This document shows positions 31,106-40,779 of a DNA stretch of 64,000 bases, piece by piece. The stretch covers positions 124,001 to 188,000 of the forward strand of contig NZ_CP113059.1 of the NCBI RefSeq assembly GCF_026625705.1, given 5' to 3'. How positions within the stretch are numbered: the first letter of the stretch is position 1; each line of letters starts with the position of its first letter. The notes beneath the pieces were generated by a model, which saw nothing but the letters and a program-made list of their open reading frames with translations, did not search any database and was not told the DNA's origin. The position numbers and the translations under genes are program-made. This DNA is from Pedobacter sp. SL55 (GTDB lineage: Bacteria > Bacteroidota > Bacteroidia > Sphingobacteriales > Sphingobacteriaceae).

Positions 31106-33536
31106 ATGAACAGAGTTAAAACTACTATGTATTGTAATTCCTATCTTATTAGGATACATGCTAAATACTAAATTTGGCGATCTTCCTCCCATAGCAAAAT
31201 TTTTAAACCCTTTTACCGGGTTTTGGCAAAATGCAGAAAGGTTAACACCATCTAAGCATAAAAGGCTGGTGCTAAAAAATGCTCACGATAAAATTGAAAT
31301 TTTATTTGACGACCGCATGATACCTCACGTATTTGCACAAAATGACCATGATGTTTATTATGCACAGGGTTATGTAACGGCTATGCATCGCCTATGGCAA
31401 ATGGATTTCCAAACCCGGTTTGCAGCTGGCAGAATATCAGAGGTAGTTGGTGCAAAAGCAATTGAGGTTGATAAGTACCAACGCAGAATGGGCATGATGT
31501 ACGGTGCCGAAAACTCACTACAGGGCATGATGGCAGATCCTCAATCGAGAGAAATGCTGTTAGCTTATACACAAGGTATTAACGACTACATTAAATCATT
31601 AGATAAACGCAAACTTCCGGTAGAATATAAGTTATTAAACTTTAAACCCGAACCTTGGACACCTATTAAATGCGCATTGCTGCTTAAGCAAATGTCGGCA
31701 GTTTTGGCAATGGGTTCTGATGAGTTCTACATGACCAACATTTTAAACAAATATGGACCAGAAATTACCAAAGATCTATTTCCAGACTATCCTTTTAAAG
31801 AAGACCCGATAATTCCGGTTGGCACCAAATGGGATTTCAAACCGCTACCAATTCCGCCTACGCCAAAATCTTTTACCGAAATGATGAGCACCGAAAATGC
31901 TACCAAACAAAAAGTAGAGGGCATTGGCAGTAATAATTGGGCAGTATCGGGTATCAAAACTGCATCGGGCTTTCCCGTTTTGGCAAACGATCCACATTTA
32001 GATTTATCGCTTCCATCTATCTGGTACCAAATCCAATTGCACGCTCCTGGCATTAACACTTATGGTGTTTCGCTTCCCGGCGCTCCGGGGGTAATCATTG
32101 GTTTTAACCAGAACGTGGCTTGGGGTGTAACCAACGTAGCAGCAGATGTGTTAGATTTCTATCAAATCAAATTTAAGGATGATAAACACCAAGAATATTG
32201 GTACAACAACCAATGGAATGCAACCAAACCTAGATACGAAACCATTAAAATAAAAGGTGGTAAAGATATTGTTGACACGGTTTACTACACCCACCACGGC
32301 CCAATTGTTTATTTCCAAAAACCAAACTACAGTAGAGCCAATAATATACCAACGGGCCATGCCTTAAGGTGGATAGCCCATGATAAATCAAATGAATTGA
32401 AAACTTTTTATTTGATGAACAGAGCTAAAACCTATGATGATTACCGTAAAGCTTTACCCTATTTTACGGCACCCGCACAAAACTTCATCTTTGCCAGTAA
32501 CCAAAACGATATTGCCATTACACCAAATGGGAAATTCCCTTTGAAATGGAAAAATCAAGGCAAATTTATTTTAGATGGAACCGACCCTAGTAACGATTGG
32601 CAGGGTTGGATTCCGGCATCGCAAAATCCAACGGTTAAAAATCCGCCTCGTAATTTTGTAAGCTCGGCCAATCAATCTTCAACAGATCCAACTTACCCTT
32701 ATTATATCAATTGGGAGTTTTCTCCCTACGAAAGAGGAAAACGTATTAACGATAGGCTAGCTGTGATGAAAAACATCACGGCCGATAGTATGCGAAACTT
32801 GCAGATGGATTCTTACAGCATTGTTGCCGAAAATCTTTTGCCTTACATACAACCCTTAATCAATAATGCATCGTTAAACGCCACTCAAAAAGAGTCGTAT
32901 AACTTAATCACAAAGTGGAATAAATACTTCGACGCCAAATCTATTGCCGCCAGCGTTTTTGATCTGTGGACTAAAAGATTGGCTACAGAAATTTGGGAGG
33001 ATGATTTTGGCGATAAAGATGTGCCAATGCGCTATCCATCGAGAGACAGAACAATAGAACTGATACAAAAAGATCCCAACTCAACTTGGTTCGACAATGT
33101 AAAAACTTCCAAAAAAGAAACACTGGCAGATCTAGTTAATTCTTCTTTTAAATATGCTTGTGATAGTTTAGAAAGGAAATACGGCCCAATTGGCGAAGAA
33201 TGGCAATGGGGCAACTTTAAAAATTCTAATGTGCCTCATCTAGCCAAAATACCAGGTTTTGGTTCCAAAAAGCTGTTAATTGGTGGTTCTAAAAGTACGG
33301 TCAATGCATTATCAGAAAGCAATGGTCCTTCTTGGCGAATGGTAATTGAATTAGGTAAAACACCAAAAGGCCATGGCGTTTATCCAGGCGGTCAATCTGG
33401 AAACCCTGGTAGTGCGTTTTACGACAACATGATTGACACTTGGGCAGAAGGTAAACTATACGATTTGTTCTTCATGCAATCTCCGGATGATAAGGGAGGA
33501 AAAATTATCTCACATTATAAAATCTCAAAAAAATAG
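31106..33536 (+). CDS. penicillin acylase-family N-terminal-nucleophile hydrolase
   Basis: 792 residues are open from ATG 31158, but the family's N-terminal anchor lies upstream. From ATG 31106, dropping one A from the A4 run at 31118-31121 gives MNRVKLLCIVIPILLGYM, joined in frame to LNTKFGDLPP. So the real start is probably 31106 with an indel. An alpha region (DRMIPHVFAQNDHDVYYAQGY) precedes the autoprocessing site, where GIGSNNWAVSG supplies the nucleophile serine, followed by ANDPHLDLSLPSIWYQ. The family cleaves amide bonds of penicillins, acyl-homoserine lactones or other acyl amides in the periplasm; the substrate is not known here. A small membrane-protein gene starts 3 bp downstream. 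Confidence 0.88.
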
Positions 33537-33539
33537 GCA

Positions 33540-33890
33540 ATGGTCTTCATCGTTATACTTATTCTTTCTTTTGTACTGCAAACTTTCTTCCCTTGGTGGA
33601 CAATTATTGTAGTTTCTTTTGCCACTTGCGGCATTATCGGAAAAACTGGTAAAATTTCTTTTTGGCAACCATTTTTGGCTATCGCCATCCTCTGGATTGG
33701 CATGGCTTTATACAAAAGCGTTCCGAACAACCATTTACTAGCCAGTCGTGTTGCAGAAATGTTTGGTCTAAAAGTATGGCCAGCAATTGTAGCAGTAACT
33801 GCCTTAATTGGTGGTTTAGCTGCAGGTATTAGCGGTTATTGTGGTTACCATTTCAGAAAAGCAACGATTAGATCTAAAGCCAAAGCTTAA
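33540..33890 (+). CDS. small conserved membrane protein
   Basis: 116 residues with about four hydrophobic segments (VFIVILILSFVLQTFF, IIVVSFATCGIIG, PFLAIAILWIGMALY, WPAIVAVTALIGGLAAG) and a basic tail (RKATIRSKAKA). I do not recognise the family. It begins 3 bp after the acylase stop, so it is probably cotranscribed and perhaps translationally coupled with it. Confidence 0.75.
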   Translation: MVFIVILILSFVLQTFFPWWTIIVVSFATCGIIGKTGKISFWQPFLAIAILWIGMALYKSVPNNHLLASRVAEMFGLKVWPAIVAVTALIGGLAAGISGYCGYHFRKATIRSKAKA

Positions 33891-33904
33891 TGTTTTAAAA
33901 ATCG

Positions 33905-33912
33905 TACTTTTG
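33905..33912 (+). promoter_or_regulatory. TAnnTTTG promoter box for the LuxE-like gene
   Basis: TACTTTTG ends 4 bp before the GTG start at 33917, so the transcript would have almost no leader. No clear -33 element. Confidence 0.45.
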
Positions 33913-33916
33913 CCCT

Positions 33917-34903
33917 GTGAACATCAACGCAGGGCATTTTTTTTCTATCCAAACCGAAGCGGAATTTAACAAAGCTGCTTTAGAGGTTTTTCGTTTCCAA
34001 GCCGTTAATAATTCTATTTATCGCGAATACATTTCTCATTTAAAAGTAGATATAGCAGGAGTTAAAGACTACAGAGATATTCCGTTTCTTCCGATTAGTT
34101 TTTTCAAATCACATACTGTTGTTACTGGAAACAATCCCGTAGAAATTACTTTTAGGAGTTCTGGCACCACTGGCCAAATTACCAGCAAGCATTTGGTGCA
34201 AAACCTTTCTATTTACGAAGAAAGTTACAACAAAGCGTTTGAACTATTCTATGGCAAGGCGGATGATTATTGCATTTTAGCTCTGCTTCCATCCTATCTA
34301 GAACGCGATGGTTCTTCTTTAATTTACATGGTTGATGATTTGTTAAAACAGAGTACACATGCTAAAAGTGGCTACTTTCTGCATAACCACCAAGAGCTTT
34401 ACCAAACTTTACAAGAACTAAAATTAGCCAAGCAAAAAACCATTTTAATTGGAGTTACCTATGCCTTGCTAGATTTTACCGAGCAGCACCAAATTGATTT
34501 TCCCGAACTCATTGTGATGGAAACGGGTGGAATGAAAGGCAAGAGAAAAGAAATGGTGCGTGCCGAACTTCATCAATTGCTTTGTCAAGCTTTCGGTGTT
34601 ATGCACATCCATAGCGAGTACGGAATGACCGAACTCCTTTCTCAAGGTTACTCTAAAGGAAATGGTATTTTCGAATGTCCACCTTGGATGAAAATCTTAT
34701 TACGAGATACTTCTGACCCCTTAACTATCTTATCCGAAGAACACACAACGGGCGGCATCAACGTCATTGATTTGGCTAACATCTATTCATGTTCGTTTAT
34801 AGCCACACAAGATTTGGGCAAAATTCACGCAGAAAACCAATTTGAGATTATGGGCAGGTTTGACAATGCCGATATTAGAGGTTGTAATTTACTGGTGCAA
34901 TAA
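33917..34903 (+). CDS. LuxE/PaaK-like acyl-protein synthetase (adenylate-forming)
   Basis: 328 residues, with a GTG start; no ATG is available near the N-terminus and FFSIQTEAEFNKAALEVFRF matches the family's usual beginning. The nucleotide-binding stretch is FRSSGTTGQITSKH, and HSEYGMTELLSQGY is the second core motif of the adenylate-forming superfamily. LuxE proteins activate a fatty acid as an acyl-AMP and load it on a cysteine of the enzyme; stand-alone copies are common in Bacteroidota and their substrate is unknown. No luxC or luxD is nearby, so a bioluminescence role is not supported. It is convergent with the Xre/RES pair, ending one base from it. Confidence 0.88.
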   Translation: MNINAGHFFSIQTEAEFNKAALEVFRFQAVNNSIYREYISHLKVDIAGVKDYRDIPFLPISFFKSHTVVTGNNPVEITFRSSGTTGQITSKHLVQNLSIYEESYNKAFELFYGKADDYCILALLPSYLERDGSSLIYMVDDLLKQSTHAKSGYFLHNHQELYQTLQELKLAKQKTILIGVTYALLDFTEQHQIDFPELIVMETGGMKGKRKEMVRAELHQLLCQAFGVMHIHSEYGMTELLSQGYSKGNGIFECPPWMKILLRDTSDPLTILSEEHTTGGINVIDLANIYSCSFIATQDLGKIHAENQFEIMGRFDNADIRGCNLLVQ

Positions 34904-34904
34904 A

Positions 34905-35360
34905 CTAGTTTTTCAATCTATGATCAAACGAAAACTCACGCTGCGAAATCAGTTTAACTTTTGCTGCATCTACATGCCTAGGATTTAAGAGATAGTTACT
35001 TTCTTCCGGTATCAAAACCGAAGGAACTTCCATTAATAAATAATTTCCATCTTCTACAAATTTTGCGCACCATTTTGCAAGCTCAGGCTTCCTCTCTTCG
35101 GCTGCCCAATCTGTAGGCAATAACTCAATATCTACTTTAAAAACTTTATCGTCTGGCACTTCAAAAACCGTAATTGTAAACGGGCGGTCTAAATCATCAG
35201 GCCTTAAATGAACCAATAGTTCCATCATCGCCATAGCCCTAGTTGAGGCAAGATAAACTACCGCTGTTCCTTTTTCATTCCACCTACCACCATAAAGCTT
35301 AGCACCATTGCCACTTAAATCGCCAGCATATTGCGGCGAAGAAATACGATACAAAAACAT
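34905..35360 (-). CDS. RES-family toxin of a type II toxin-antitoxin system
   Basis: 151 residues. The RES domain shows the conserved GGRWN arginine (R26), E47 in MMELLVH and a C-terminal serine in PEESNYLLNP. RES toxins of the Xre/RES type deplete NAD+ by phosphorolysis or hydrolysis. It starts one base after the antitoxin stop, a normal arrangement for this family. The frame is intact and the family residues are present, so it is probably functional. Confidence 0.93.
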   Translation of the reverse strand: MFLYRISSPQYAGDLSGNGAKLYGGRWNEKGTAVVYLASTRAMAMMELLVHLRPDDLDRPFTITVFEVPDDKVFKVDIELLPTDWAAEERKPELAKWCAKFVEDGNYLLMEVPSVLIPEESNYLLNPRHVDAAKVKLISQREFSFDHRLKN

Positions 35361-35361
35361 A

Positions 35362-35847
35362 TCAGTTAAAAACTCCGTGTTCTATCCTCCCTAAAACATC
35401 TAAAACTAATGTAAAACCAATACTGGTATCAAGCAGGGTTAATGGCACCTGATTTTTCAAAGCGTAGTTAGTATGACGCAACCACCTGTTAAAAGCTTCG
35501 TAAGATCCCAAAACGCTTGCCCCCCGCTCGTAAAGTTTTGCCAACTCAATGGCCCTATCTGCGTGTTCGGTTTTAACTAAAGTGCTAGGTTCGTAACGTT
35601 GTAAAGTGCGCTCGCTAATGTGCAATATATCTGAGATTTCCTCTATGGTTAAATATAGTTTTTTAGCCAGTAACAATAAATTACGTTTGGAGATACCCTT
35701 TCGAGCCACACTTACCAAATCAAAATCTGAAGGAGAAACAACATCCTTGCCTCCAATAATTAGGTTTAGAGGGCTATAACTTACAGCCAAACCATAAGCC
35801 ACAGCAGGTTCTTCTAATTTAGACAAATCTTCTACTTTCTTTTTCAT
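35362..35847 (-). CDS. Xre/MbcA/ParS-family antitoxin
   Basis: About 161 residues from ATG 35847; a TTG at 35856 would overlap the operator and is less likely. The N-terminal helix-turn-helix-like region (ISDILHISERTLQRYE) is followed by the toxin-binding domain (DUF2384) with GSYEAFNRWLRHTNYAL. It neutralises the RES toxin, and Xre members usually repress their own promoter. A perfect 8-bp inverted repeat around the promoter box lies just upstream and fits that. Confidence 0.93.
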   Translation of the reverse strand: MKKKVEDLSKLEEPAVAYGLAVSYSPLNLIIGGKDVVSPSDFDLVSVARKGISKRNLLLLAKKLYLTIEEISDILHISERTLQRYEPSTLVKTEHADRAIELAKLYERGASVLGSYEAFNRWLRHTNYALKNQVPLTLLDTSIGFTLVLDVLGRIEHGVFN

Positions 35848-35848
35848 A

Positions 35849-35885
35849 TCAGACAATTATATTCAAATATATGCATTTTGTCTGA
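35849..35885 (-). promoter_or_regulatory. Xre/RES promoter and probable autoregulatory operator
   Basis: The perfect inverted repeat TCAGACAA (35849-35856) and TTGTCTGA (35878-35885) encloses TATATTTG (35864-35871 on the minus strand), a match to the TAnnTTTG box. Binding by the antitoxin would cover the transcription start. The antitoxin ATG lies 2 bp inside. Confidence 0.7.
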
Positions 35886-35891
35886 AATATC

Positions 35892-35924
35892 AAAAAAAAT
35901 GCCACAATTCAATTGCGGCATTTC
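35892..35924 (-). terminator. intrinsic terminator of tyrS
   Basis: The stem AATGCCGCAATT/AATTGTGGCATT (one G-T pair) is followed on the minus strand by eight T. It lies 19 bp past the tyrS stop and separates tyrS from the toxin-antitoxin operon. Confidence 0.85.
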
Positions 35925-35942
35925 CTATTAAACCGTAAATTC

Positions 35943-37229
35943 TTATTCTGCTATGATTAAGAAGTAGTTTTTCTTTCCTTTTTGAACTACTAAAAATTCT
36001 TCGTTTATCAAATCAGAAGCTGAAAAAGTAGTATTCAAATCAGTTATTTTATTTTTGTTGATACTTAAACCGCCACCTTGTACGGTTTTCTTAACCTCTC
36101 CTTTTGATGGAAAAACCGAAGTTTTTTCTGCCAGCAAAGTAGGCGCATCAATACCTGCAGCCAAATCAGCTTTTGATATTTTAAACTGAGGAATACCTTC
36201 AAAAATATCTAATATTTCTGCAGCGCTCAATCCGTTTAAAAACGCTAACGAACCATTGCCAAACAAAAACTCCGATGTTTTGATTGCGGTTTCTAATGCA
36301 TCAGCAGAGTGCGTTCTAACTGTAATGTCTTCTGCCAAGGCTTTTTGCAAGATACGCAAGTGAGGTGCTTCATCGTGTTGTTTTTCTAAAGCCTCTATTT
36401 CTTCTTTACCTTTTAAGGTAAAGATTCTAATCCAAGCTTTTACATCACTATCCGAAGAATTTAACCAAAACTGGTAGTATTTGTAAGGCGAAGTTTTGGC
36501 CGGATCTAACCAAATTGCCCCACTTTCGGTTTTACCAAATTTAGTTCCATCTGCTTTTTTAATAAGCTGTGTAGTTAAGGCATAAGCTGTGCCGCGGTCT
36601 TTTCTTCTAATCAACTCGGTTCCGGTAACAATATTACCCCATTGGTCAGAGCCGCCCATTTGCAAAATGCAGTTATGGTGTTTCCACAAATAATAAAAAT
36701 CGTAACCCTGCACCAACTGATAGCTAAACTCAGTAAACGACATGCCATTATCTCCTTCCAAACGCTTCTTCACACTGTCTTTAGCCATCATGTAGTTCAC
36801 TGTAATGTGCTTACCAACTTCACGAATAAAATCTAGAAAATTAAAATCCTTAAACCAATCGGCATTGTTTACCATCATAGCACCATTGCCTCCTTCTTCA
36901 AAATTAAGGAATTTAGCCAGCTGCTTTTTCATCCCGGCAAGGTTATGAGCAACCATTTCTTCGGTTTGCAGGTTACGTTCGTCAGATTTCCCAGACGGAT
37001 CTCCCACCATGCCCGTTGCACCACCAACCAAAGCTACAGGTTTGTGCCCTGCTCTTTGAAAATGGATCAAAGTCATGATTTGGGTAAGATGTCCTACATG
37101 CAAAGAATCAGCCGTTGGATCAAAACCTATATAACCAGCACACATGCCTTCATTCAATTTCTGCTCAGTATCGGGCATAATATCGTGCAACATGCCTCTC
37201 CAACGTAATTCTTCTACAAAATTCATCAT
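35943..37229 (-). CDS. tyrS: tyrosyl-tRNA synthetase
   Basis: 428 residues, full length. A class I synthetase that charges tRNA-Tyr. The HIGH-type motif is [12 protein letters not shown] and the KMSKS equivalent [19 protein letters not shown] is the tyrosine-binding stretch and [13 protein letters not shown] belongs to the C-terminal S4-like RNA-binding domain. The TATCTTTG box upstream (37250-37257) supports the start. It is divergent from the AcpH-like gene. Confidence 0.97.
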   Translation of the reverse strand: MMNFVEELRWRGMLHDIMPDTEQKLNEGMCAGYIGFDPTADSLHVGHLTQIMTLIHFQRAGHKPVALVGGATGMVGDPSGKSDERNLQTEEMVAHNLAGMKKQLAKFLNFEEGGNGAMMVNNADWFKDFNFLDFIREVGKHITVNYMMAKDSVKKRLEGDNGMSFTEFSYQLVQGYDFYYLWKHHNCILQMGGSDQWGNIVTGTELIRRKDRGTAYALTTQLIKKADGTKFGKTESGAIWLDPAKTSPYKYYQFWLNSSDSDVKAWIRIFTLKGKEEIEALEKQHDEAPHLRILQKALAEDITVRTHSADALETAIKTSEFLFGNGSLAFLNGLSAAEILDIFEGIPQFKISKADLAAGIDAPTLLAEKTSVFPSKGEVKKTVQGGGLSINKNKITDLNTTFSASDLINEEFLVVQKGKKNYFLIIAE

Positions 37230-37249
37230 TTTTTAACGATTTTAAAGCG

Positions 37250-37257
37250 CAAAGATA
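37250..37257 (-). promoter_or_regulatory. TAnnTTTG promoter box for tyrS
   Basis: TATCTTTG on the minus strand, 20 bp upstream of the tyrS ATG, which gives a leader of about 15 bases. Confidence 0.5.
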
Positions 37258-37368
37258 ACTATTAGTTTTTTGGTTTTTCAGTTTTTTGGTTTTTTGGCTT
37301 CTTGAAATGCTCTACCAACTCACAAAACAACCAAACAACTAACAATCTATATGGCTATATTTACAGAT

Positions 37369-38040
37369 ATGAATTTCCTTTCGCATTTTTACTTCGACAG
37401 AAATACGCCTAACGCCAATATCGTTATTGGTACTATTTTGCCCGACCTTTTGAAAAATGCGAACAAAAACTGGAATGCTCATCCTGAGAAGCATATAGAA
37501 CTATTTAAAAAAAGAGGATTAGAAGAATTGCTGCAAGGCTGGAAAAGACACCTCAAGGTAGACCTTTTATTTCATTCATCTAACTTCTTTAATAACAAAA
37601 TGCAGAAACTAAAACTGTTACTTATTCCAATATTGAAAGATAGCCCAGTTCGTCCTTCGTTTTTAGCGCACATTGGGGTAGAACTGCTGTTAGACCATCT
37701 CTTGATCGAGCACCAGAAAATCAACATTAATTCGTTTTACGATAATTTGGAAACAGTAAAAGAAGAAGAACTTGCAGATTTTCTGCGCAGCTGTAATATC
37801 GATGACACCGACCGTTTTTTCAAGTTTTTTAACAGCTTTAAATCTAGCCGCTACCTCCTCAGCTATCAAAAGCTAGAGAATATCAGCTATGCTCTGCAAC
37901 GCATTTGTATGCGCTTATGGGAACATCCTTTTACCGAAAAACACACTTCAGATTTAACCTCGGTATTAGAATTTTACAAAAAACAATTAGAAATTGATTT
38001 TATGGTTATATTTGATGAAATAGAAAGTCGGTTAACATAA
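37369..38040 (+). CDS. AcpH-like (ACP phosphodiesterase-related) protein
   Basis: 223 residues from ATG 37369, or 229 from ATG 37351; the MNFLSHFYF start matches the family's usual N-terminus. The protein resembles acyl-carrier-protein phosphodiesterases of the HD-like AcpH family: MNFLSHFYFDRN at the start, GTILPDLLKN with a conserved Asp, and HSSNFF and FLAHIGVELLLDHLL later, with histidines and aspartates that could bind metal. AcpH removes the phosphopantetheine arm of ACP, but this Bacteroidota branch is distant, so substrate and activity are unproven. The PorV/PorQ-like gene starts 3 bp after the stop, so they are probably cotranscribed. Confidence 0.75.
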   Translation: MNFLSHFYFDRNTPNANIVIGTILPDLLKNANKNWNAHPEKHIELFKKRGLEELLQGWKRHLKVDLLFHSSNFFNNKMQKLKLLLIPILKDSPVRPSFLAHIGVELLLDHLLIEHQKININSFYDNLETVKEEELADFLRSCNIDDTDRFFKFFNSFKSSRYLLSYQKLENISYALQRICMRLWEHPFTEKHTSDLTSVLEFYKKQLEIDFMVIFDEIESRLT

Positions 38041-38043
38041 ACC

Positions 38044-39126
38044 ATGCGCAAACGTCACCTAATCATTCTTTTATCTCTTTTTGCCGCTTCTGCAAATGCT
38101 CAAAGGAAATACAGTAACGAGTTCCTAAACATAGGCGTTGGCTCAACTGCTTTTGGCCTATCGGGTTCGGTGGCGGCAAGCGTAAACGACGTAACTGCAG
38201 GTTATTGGAACCCCGCAGGCTTGGCCCGTATGGAAACACCCAGACAAGTGAGCTTTATGCACTCCGAATATTTTGCGGGTATTGCCAAATACGATTATGG
38301 TGCATTTGCCACCTCGGTGCAAGACAATACCGCTGTAGTTGGCGCCTCTGTGTTACGTTTTGGTGTAGATGATATTCCCGACACTTCTGAACTTATTGAT
38401 GCCGATGGAAATATCAATTATGATAGGGTAAAGAAGTTTTCGGCAGCAGATTATGCCTTTATCTTTTCTTACGCCCGCAAAAAAGGCAAAAATGGTTTGG
38501 GCGCCGGCGATGGTTTAAGTTATGGTGCTAACGTAAAAATCATCCGTCGTGTGGTTGGCGAGTACGGTAAATCTTGGGGCTTTGGCTTAGATGCGGGGCT
38601 ACAATACCAAAAAGGTAAATGGAAATTTGCGGCAGTTGGTAAAGATATTACTTCTACTTTTAACTCTTGGAGCTACAATGCCGATAAGCTTTCTACAGTT
38701 TACGCCACTACCGGCAACGACATTCCTAAAAATTCTACCGAAACTACCATGCCTCGCATTGTTTTAGGGGCAGCTTACGGTACTTCGTTAAATGAAAAGT
38801 TCAACATCATGGCCGAAACCAATGTAAACTTAACTACCGATGGGCAAAGGAACGTGTTGGTAAGTGCAGATCCGGTAAGTGCAGACCCCACCGTTGGACT
38901 TTCTATTGATTTCAAGAAAACTATTTTTTTACGTGGCGGCGTGGGTAATATTCAAAAATCCACAGATTTTACAGGAAAACAAATCTACACCTATCAACCC
39001 AACATGGGCGTGGGCATCAAAATCAAGAATTTTTCTTTAGATTACGCTTTAACCAATGTGGGTAATGCCTCCGATGCACTTTACAGCAATGTATTTTCTA
39101 TTAGGCTAGATTTCGAAGTCAAGTAA
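38044..39126 (+). CDS. PorV/PorQ family outer-membrane beta-barrel protein
   Basis: 360 residues, with a signal peptide ending SANAQ. The mature part begins NEFLNIGVGSTAFGLSGSVA, then NDVTAGYWNPAGLARM, the conserved motif of the PorV/PorQ family, and FMHSEYFAG. These are FadL-like barrels; PorV and PorQ serve the type IX secretion system as outer-membrane components, but many paralogues have no known role. The last strand ends FSIRLDFEVK. It follows the AcpH-like gene by 3 bp. Other type IX genes are not visible here. Confidence 0.88.
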   Translation: MRKRHLIILLSLFAASANAQRKYSNEFLNIGVGSTAFGLSGSVAASVNDVTAGYWNPAGLARMETPRQVSFMHSEYFAGIAKYDYGAFATSVQDNTAVVGASVLRFGVDDIPDTSELIDADGNINYDRVKKFSAADYAFIFSYARKKGKNGLGAGDGLSYGANVKIIRRVVGEYGKSWGFGLDAGLQYQKGKWKFAAVGKDITSTFNSWSYNADKLSTVYATTGNDIPKNSTETTMPRIVLGAAYGTSLNEKFNIMAETNVNLTTDGQRNVLVSADPVSADPTVGLSIDFKKTIFLRGGVGNIQKSTDFTGKQIYTYQPNMGVGIKIKNFSLDYALTNVGNASDALYSNVFSIRLDFEVK

Positions 39127-39153
39127 TTTAATGTGAGTTTTGGCTCTTGATCT

Positions 39154-39268
39154 GTCATTTTGACCGCAGCGAAGCGAGTGGAGAAATCTTTAGAGGGATA
39201 ATTTCTGATAAATGACCCAAAGATTTAGCTCTGCTTTCTTTTAGTTCTCAACTGCGCTCGTAATGACG
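39154..39268. repeat. dispersed intergenic repeat (copy 1)
   Basis: Begins GTCATTTTGACCGCAGCGAA and ends CTCGTAATGACG, so the two ends are inverted (GTCAT...ATGAC). Related elements lie at 59084-59209 and 63584-63644. Confidence 0.65.
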
Positions 39269-39634
39269 ACCATTCCTAATACAACTAAAAACATAAGACA
39301 CTGATAAACAAACATCAACAACTCACTTTAATTTATTCTTTAGAAAAGCAAAAAACAAGCAAGCATTTAAGTAAGTCCCGCTTTTGTTGCAATCTTTTTG
39401 CGTCAAGTTTCCTATCATAACAAAGGCAGTAGCAACAAAAAGTATTTACACGCAATCGGGTTTATTTTACAAAAACCTATTAGTAAATCTTTGCGCTCTT
39501 TGCGAACCTCTTTTTTTCTTTGCGGATAATATTATACCGCAAAGTTTTTGAACTATTAGAAAAGAACGCAAAGAAAAAGATTTTAGATTAAAATAAAACA
39601 ACTTTCTAATGACAACGGAATTGCGCTTCTCTTT

Positions 39635-39642
39635 TAAATTTG
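39635..39642 (+). promoter_or_regulatory. TAnnTTTG promoter box for the MDR reductase
   Basis: TAAATTTG, 18 bp upstream of ATG 39661. It supports 39661 over the TTG at 39640, which overlaps the box. Confidence 0.5.
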
Positions 39643-39660
39643 TTTAAAACATTAATTTTT

Positions 39661-40674
39661 ATGAAAGCAGTAGGATTTAAAACTTCCCTTCCCATAGCCG
39701 CAACAAATAGCTTTATAGATTTTGAAACTGAAAAACCAAGTCCACAAGGACATGAGCTTTTGGTAAAAATAAATGCCATTGCAGTAAACCCCGTAGATTA
39801 TAAAATTAGGCAGAATGCAGCAAAAGACACTGAACTGGCAACACCTAAAATTATTGGATGGGATGCCTGTGGCGTAGTAGAAGCTGTTGGAAATGAAGCT
39901 TCTTTATTTGCGGTGGGCGATGAAGTTTATTATGCTGGCGACATTACCAAACCCGGTTGTAATGCCGAATATCAAGTTATTGACGAACGAATTGTAGGCA
40001 AAAAACCAAAAAGCTTGAACCATACTGAAGCTGCAGCAATGCCGCTTACTGCACTTACAGCCTGGGAAATTATTTTCGATAGAATTCGTATCAGTGCAGA
40101 AAAGGATAAGGACAAAACTTTGCTAATTATTGCTGGTGCAGGTGGTGTGGGTTCTATCACTATTCAATTGGCCAAAAAGATAGCTGGTTTAAAGGTTGTT
40201 GCAACCGCATCTAGACCAGAAAGCATAGCATGGTGCAAACAGATGGGCGCAGATGTAGTGGTAAATCATAAAAACCTCACAGAAGAAGTTAGAAATGCAG
40301 GTTTCCAATACGTAGATTTTATTGTTGATTTTGTAGACACTAATGCCTATTGGGATGAAATGGCAGAACTTATCAAACCGCAAGGCCATATTGCTTCCAT
40401 TACTGGAAGTGCCACACCAATTGCCTTGAATAAGTTGAAAACCAAAAGTGCTAGCTTCTCTTGGGAGTTTATGTACACTCGCTCTACCTTCCAAACCGAA
40501 GATATAATTGAGCAGCATCACATTCTTAATAAAGTAGCCGATTTAATTGACGAAGGTGTTTTAGTACATACGCTAACCCAAACGTTAACTGGGCTTTCTG
40601 CCGAAACCTTAAAGCAAGCTCACGAACAATTAGAATCGGGAACTACCATTGGCAAGTTGGCAATTAAGTTTTAA
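39661..40674 (+). CDS. MDR-superfamily zinc-type alcohol dehydrogenase/quinone reductase-like protein
   Basis: 337 residues from ATG 39661. The GroES-like N-terminal domain (MKAVGFKTSLPI, then NAIAVNPVDYKIR and IIGWDACGVVEAVG) is followed by an NAD(P)-binding Rossmann domain (LLIIAGAGGVGSITIQLAKK). It resembles the zinc-binding dehydrogenase subfamily TIGR02817, most members of which lack a catalytic zinc site and reduce quinones or enones with NADPH. No metal-binding cysteine cluster is visible. Substrate unknown. It is a single gene with its own promoter. Confidence 0.88.
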   Translation: MKAVGFKTSLPIAATNSFIDFETEKPSPQGHELLVKINAIAVNPVDYKIRQNAAKDTELATPKIIGWDACGVVEAVGNEASLFAVGDEVYYAGDITKPGCNAEYQVIDERIVGKKPKSLNHTEAAAMPLTALTAWEIIFDRIRISAEKDKDKTLLIIAGAGGVGSITIQLAKKIAGLKVVATASRPESIAWCKQMGADVVVNHKNLTEEVRNAGFQYVDFIVDFVDTNAYWDEMAELIKPQGHIASITGSATPIALNKLKTKSASFSWEFMYTRSTFQTEDIIEQHHILNKVADLIDEGVLVHTLTQTLTGLSAETLKQAHEQLESGTTIGKLAIKF

Positions 40675-40779
40675 GAACAAATACGGCATTTACCATAGCC
40701 ACTACAAATAAAACCTATGAAAATATGAAGTGTAGCACTTAGATGGTTAAGGCTTCTAATAAATAATTTTATCCGCATC

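Larger units (their letters stand above)
39127..39660. other. gene-poor region with repeat and promoter
   Basis: About 530 bp. It contains the dispersed repeat at 39154-39268, a second set of CTTTGCG-type inverted repeats around 39485-39575 and a TAAATTTG box at 39635-39642. No gene was recognised. Confidence 0.5.

Noticed and set aside
33917..34903. Part of a bioluminescence operon
   Set aside because: No luxAB or luxCD genes nearby; stand-alone LuxE-like proteins are common in this phylum.
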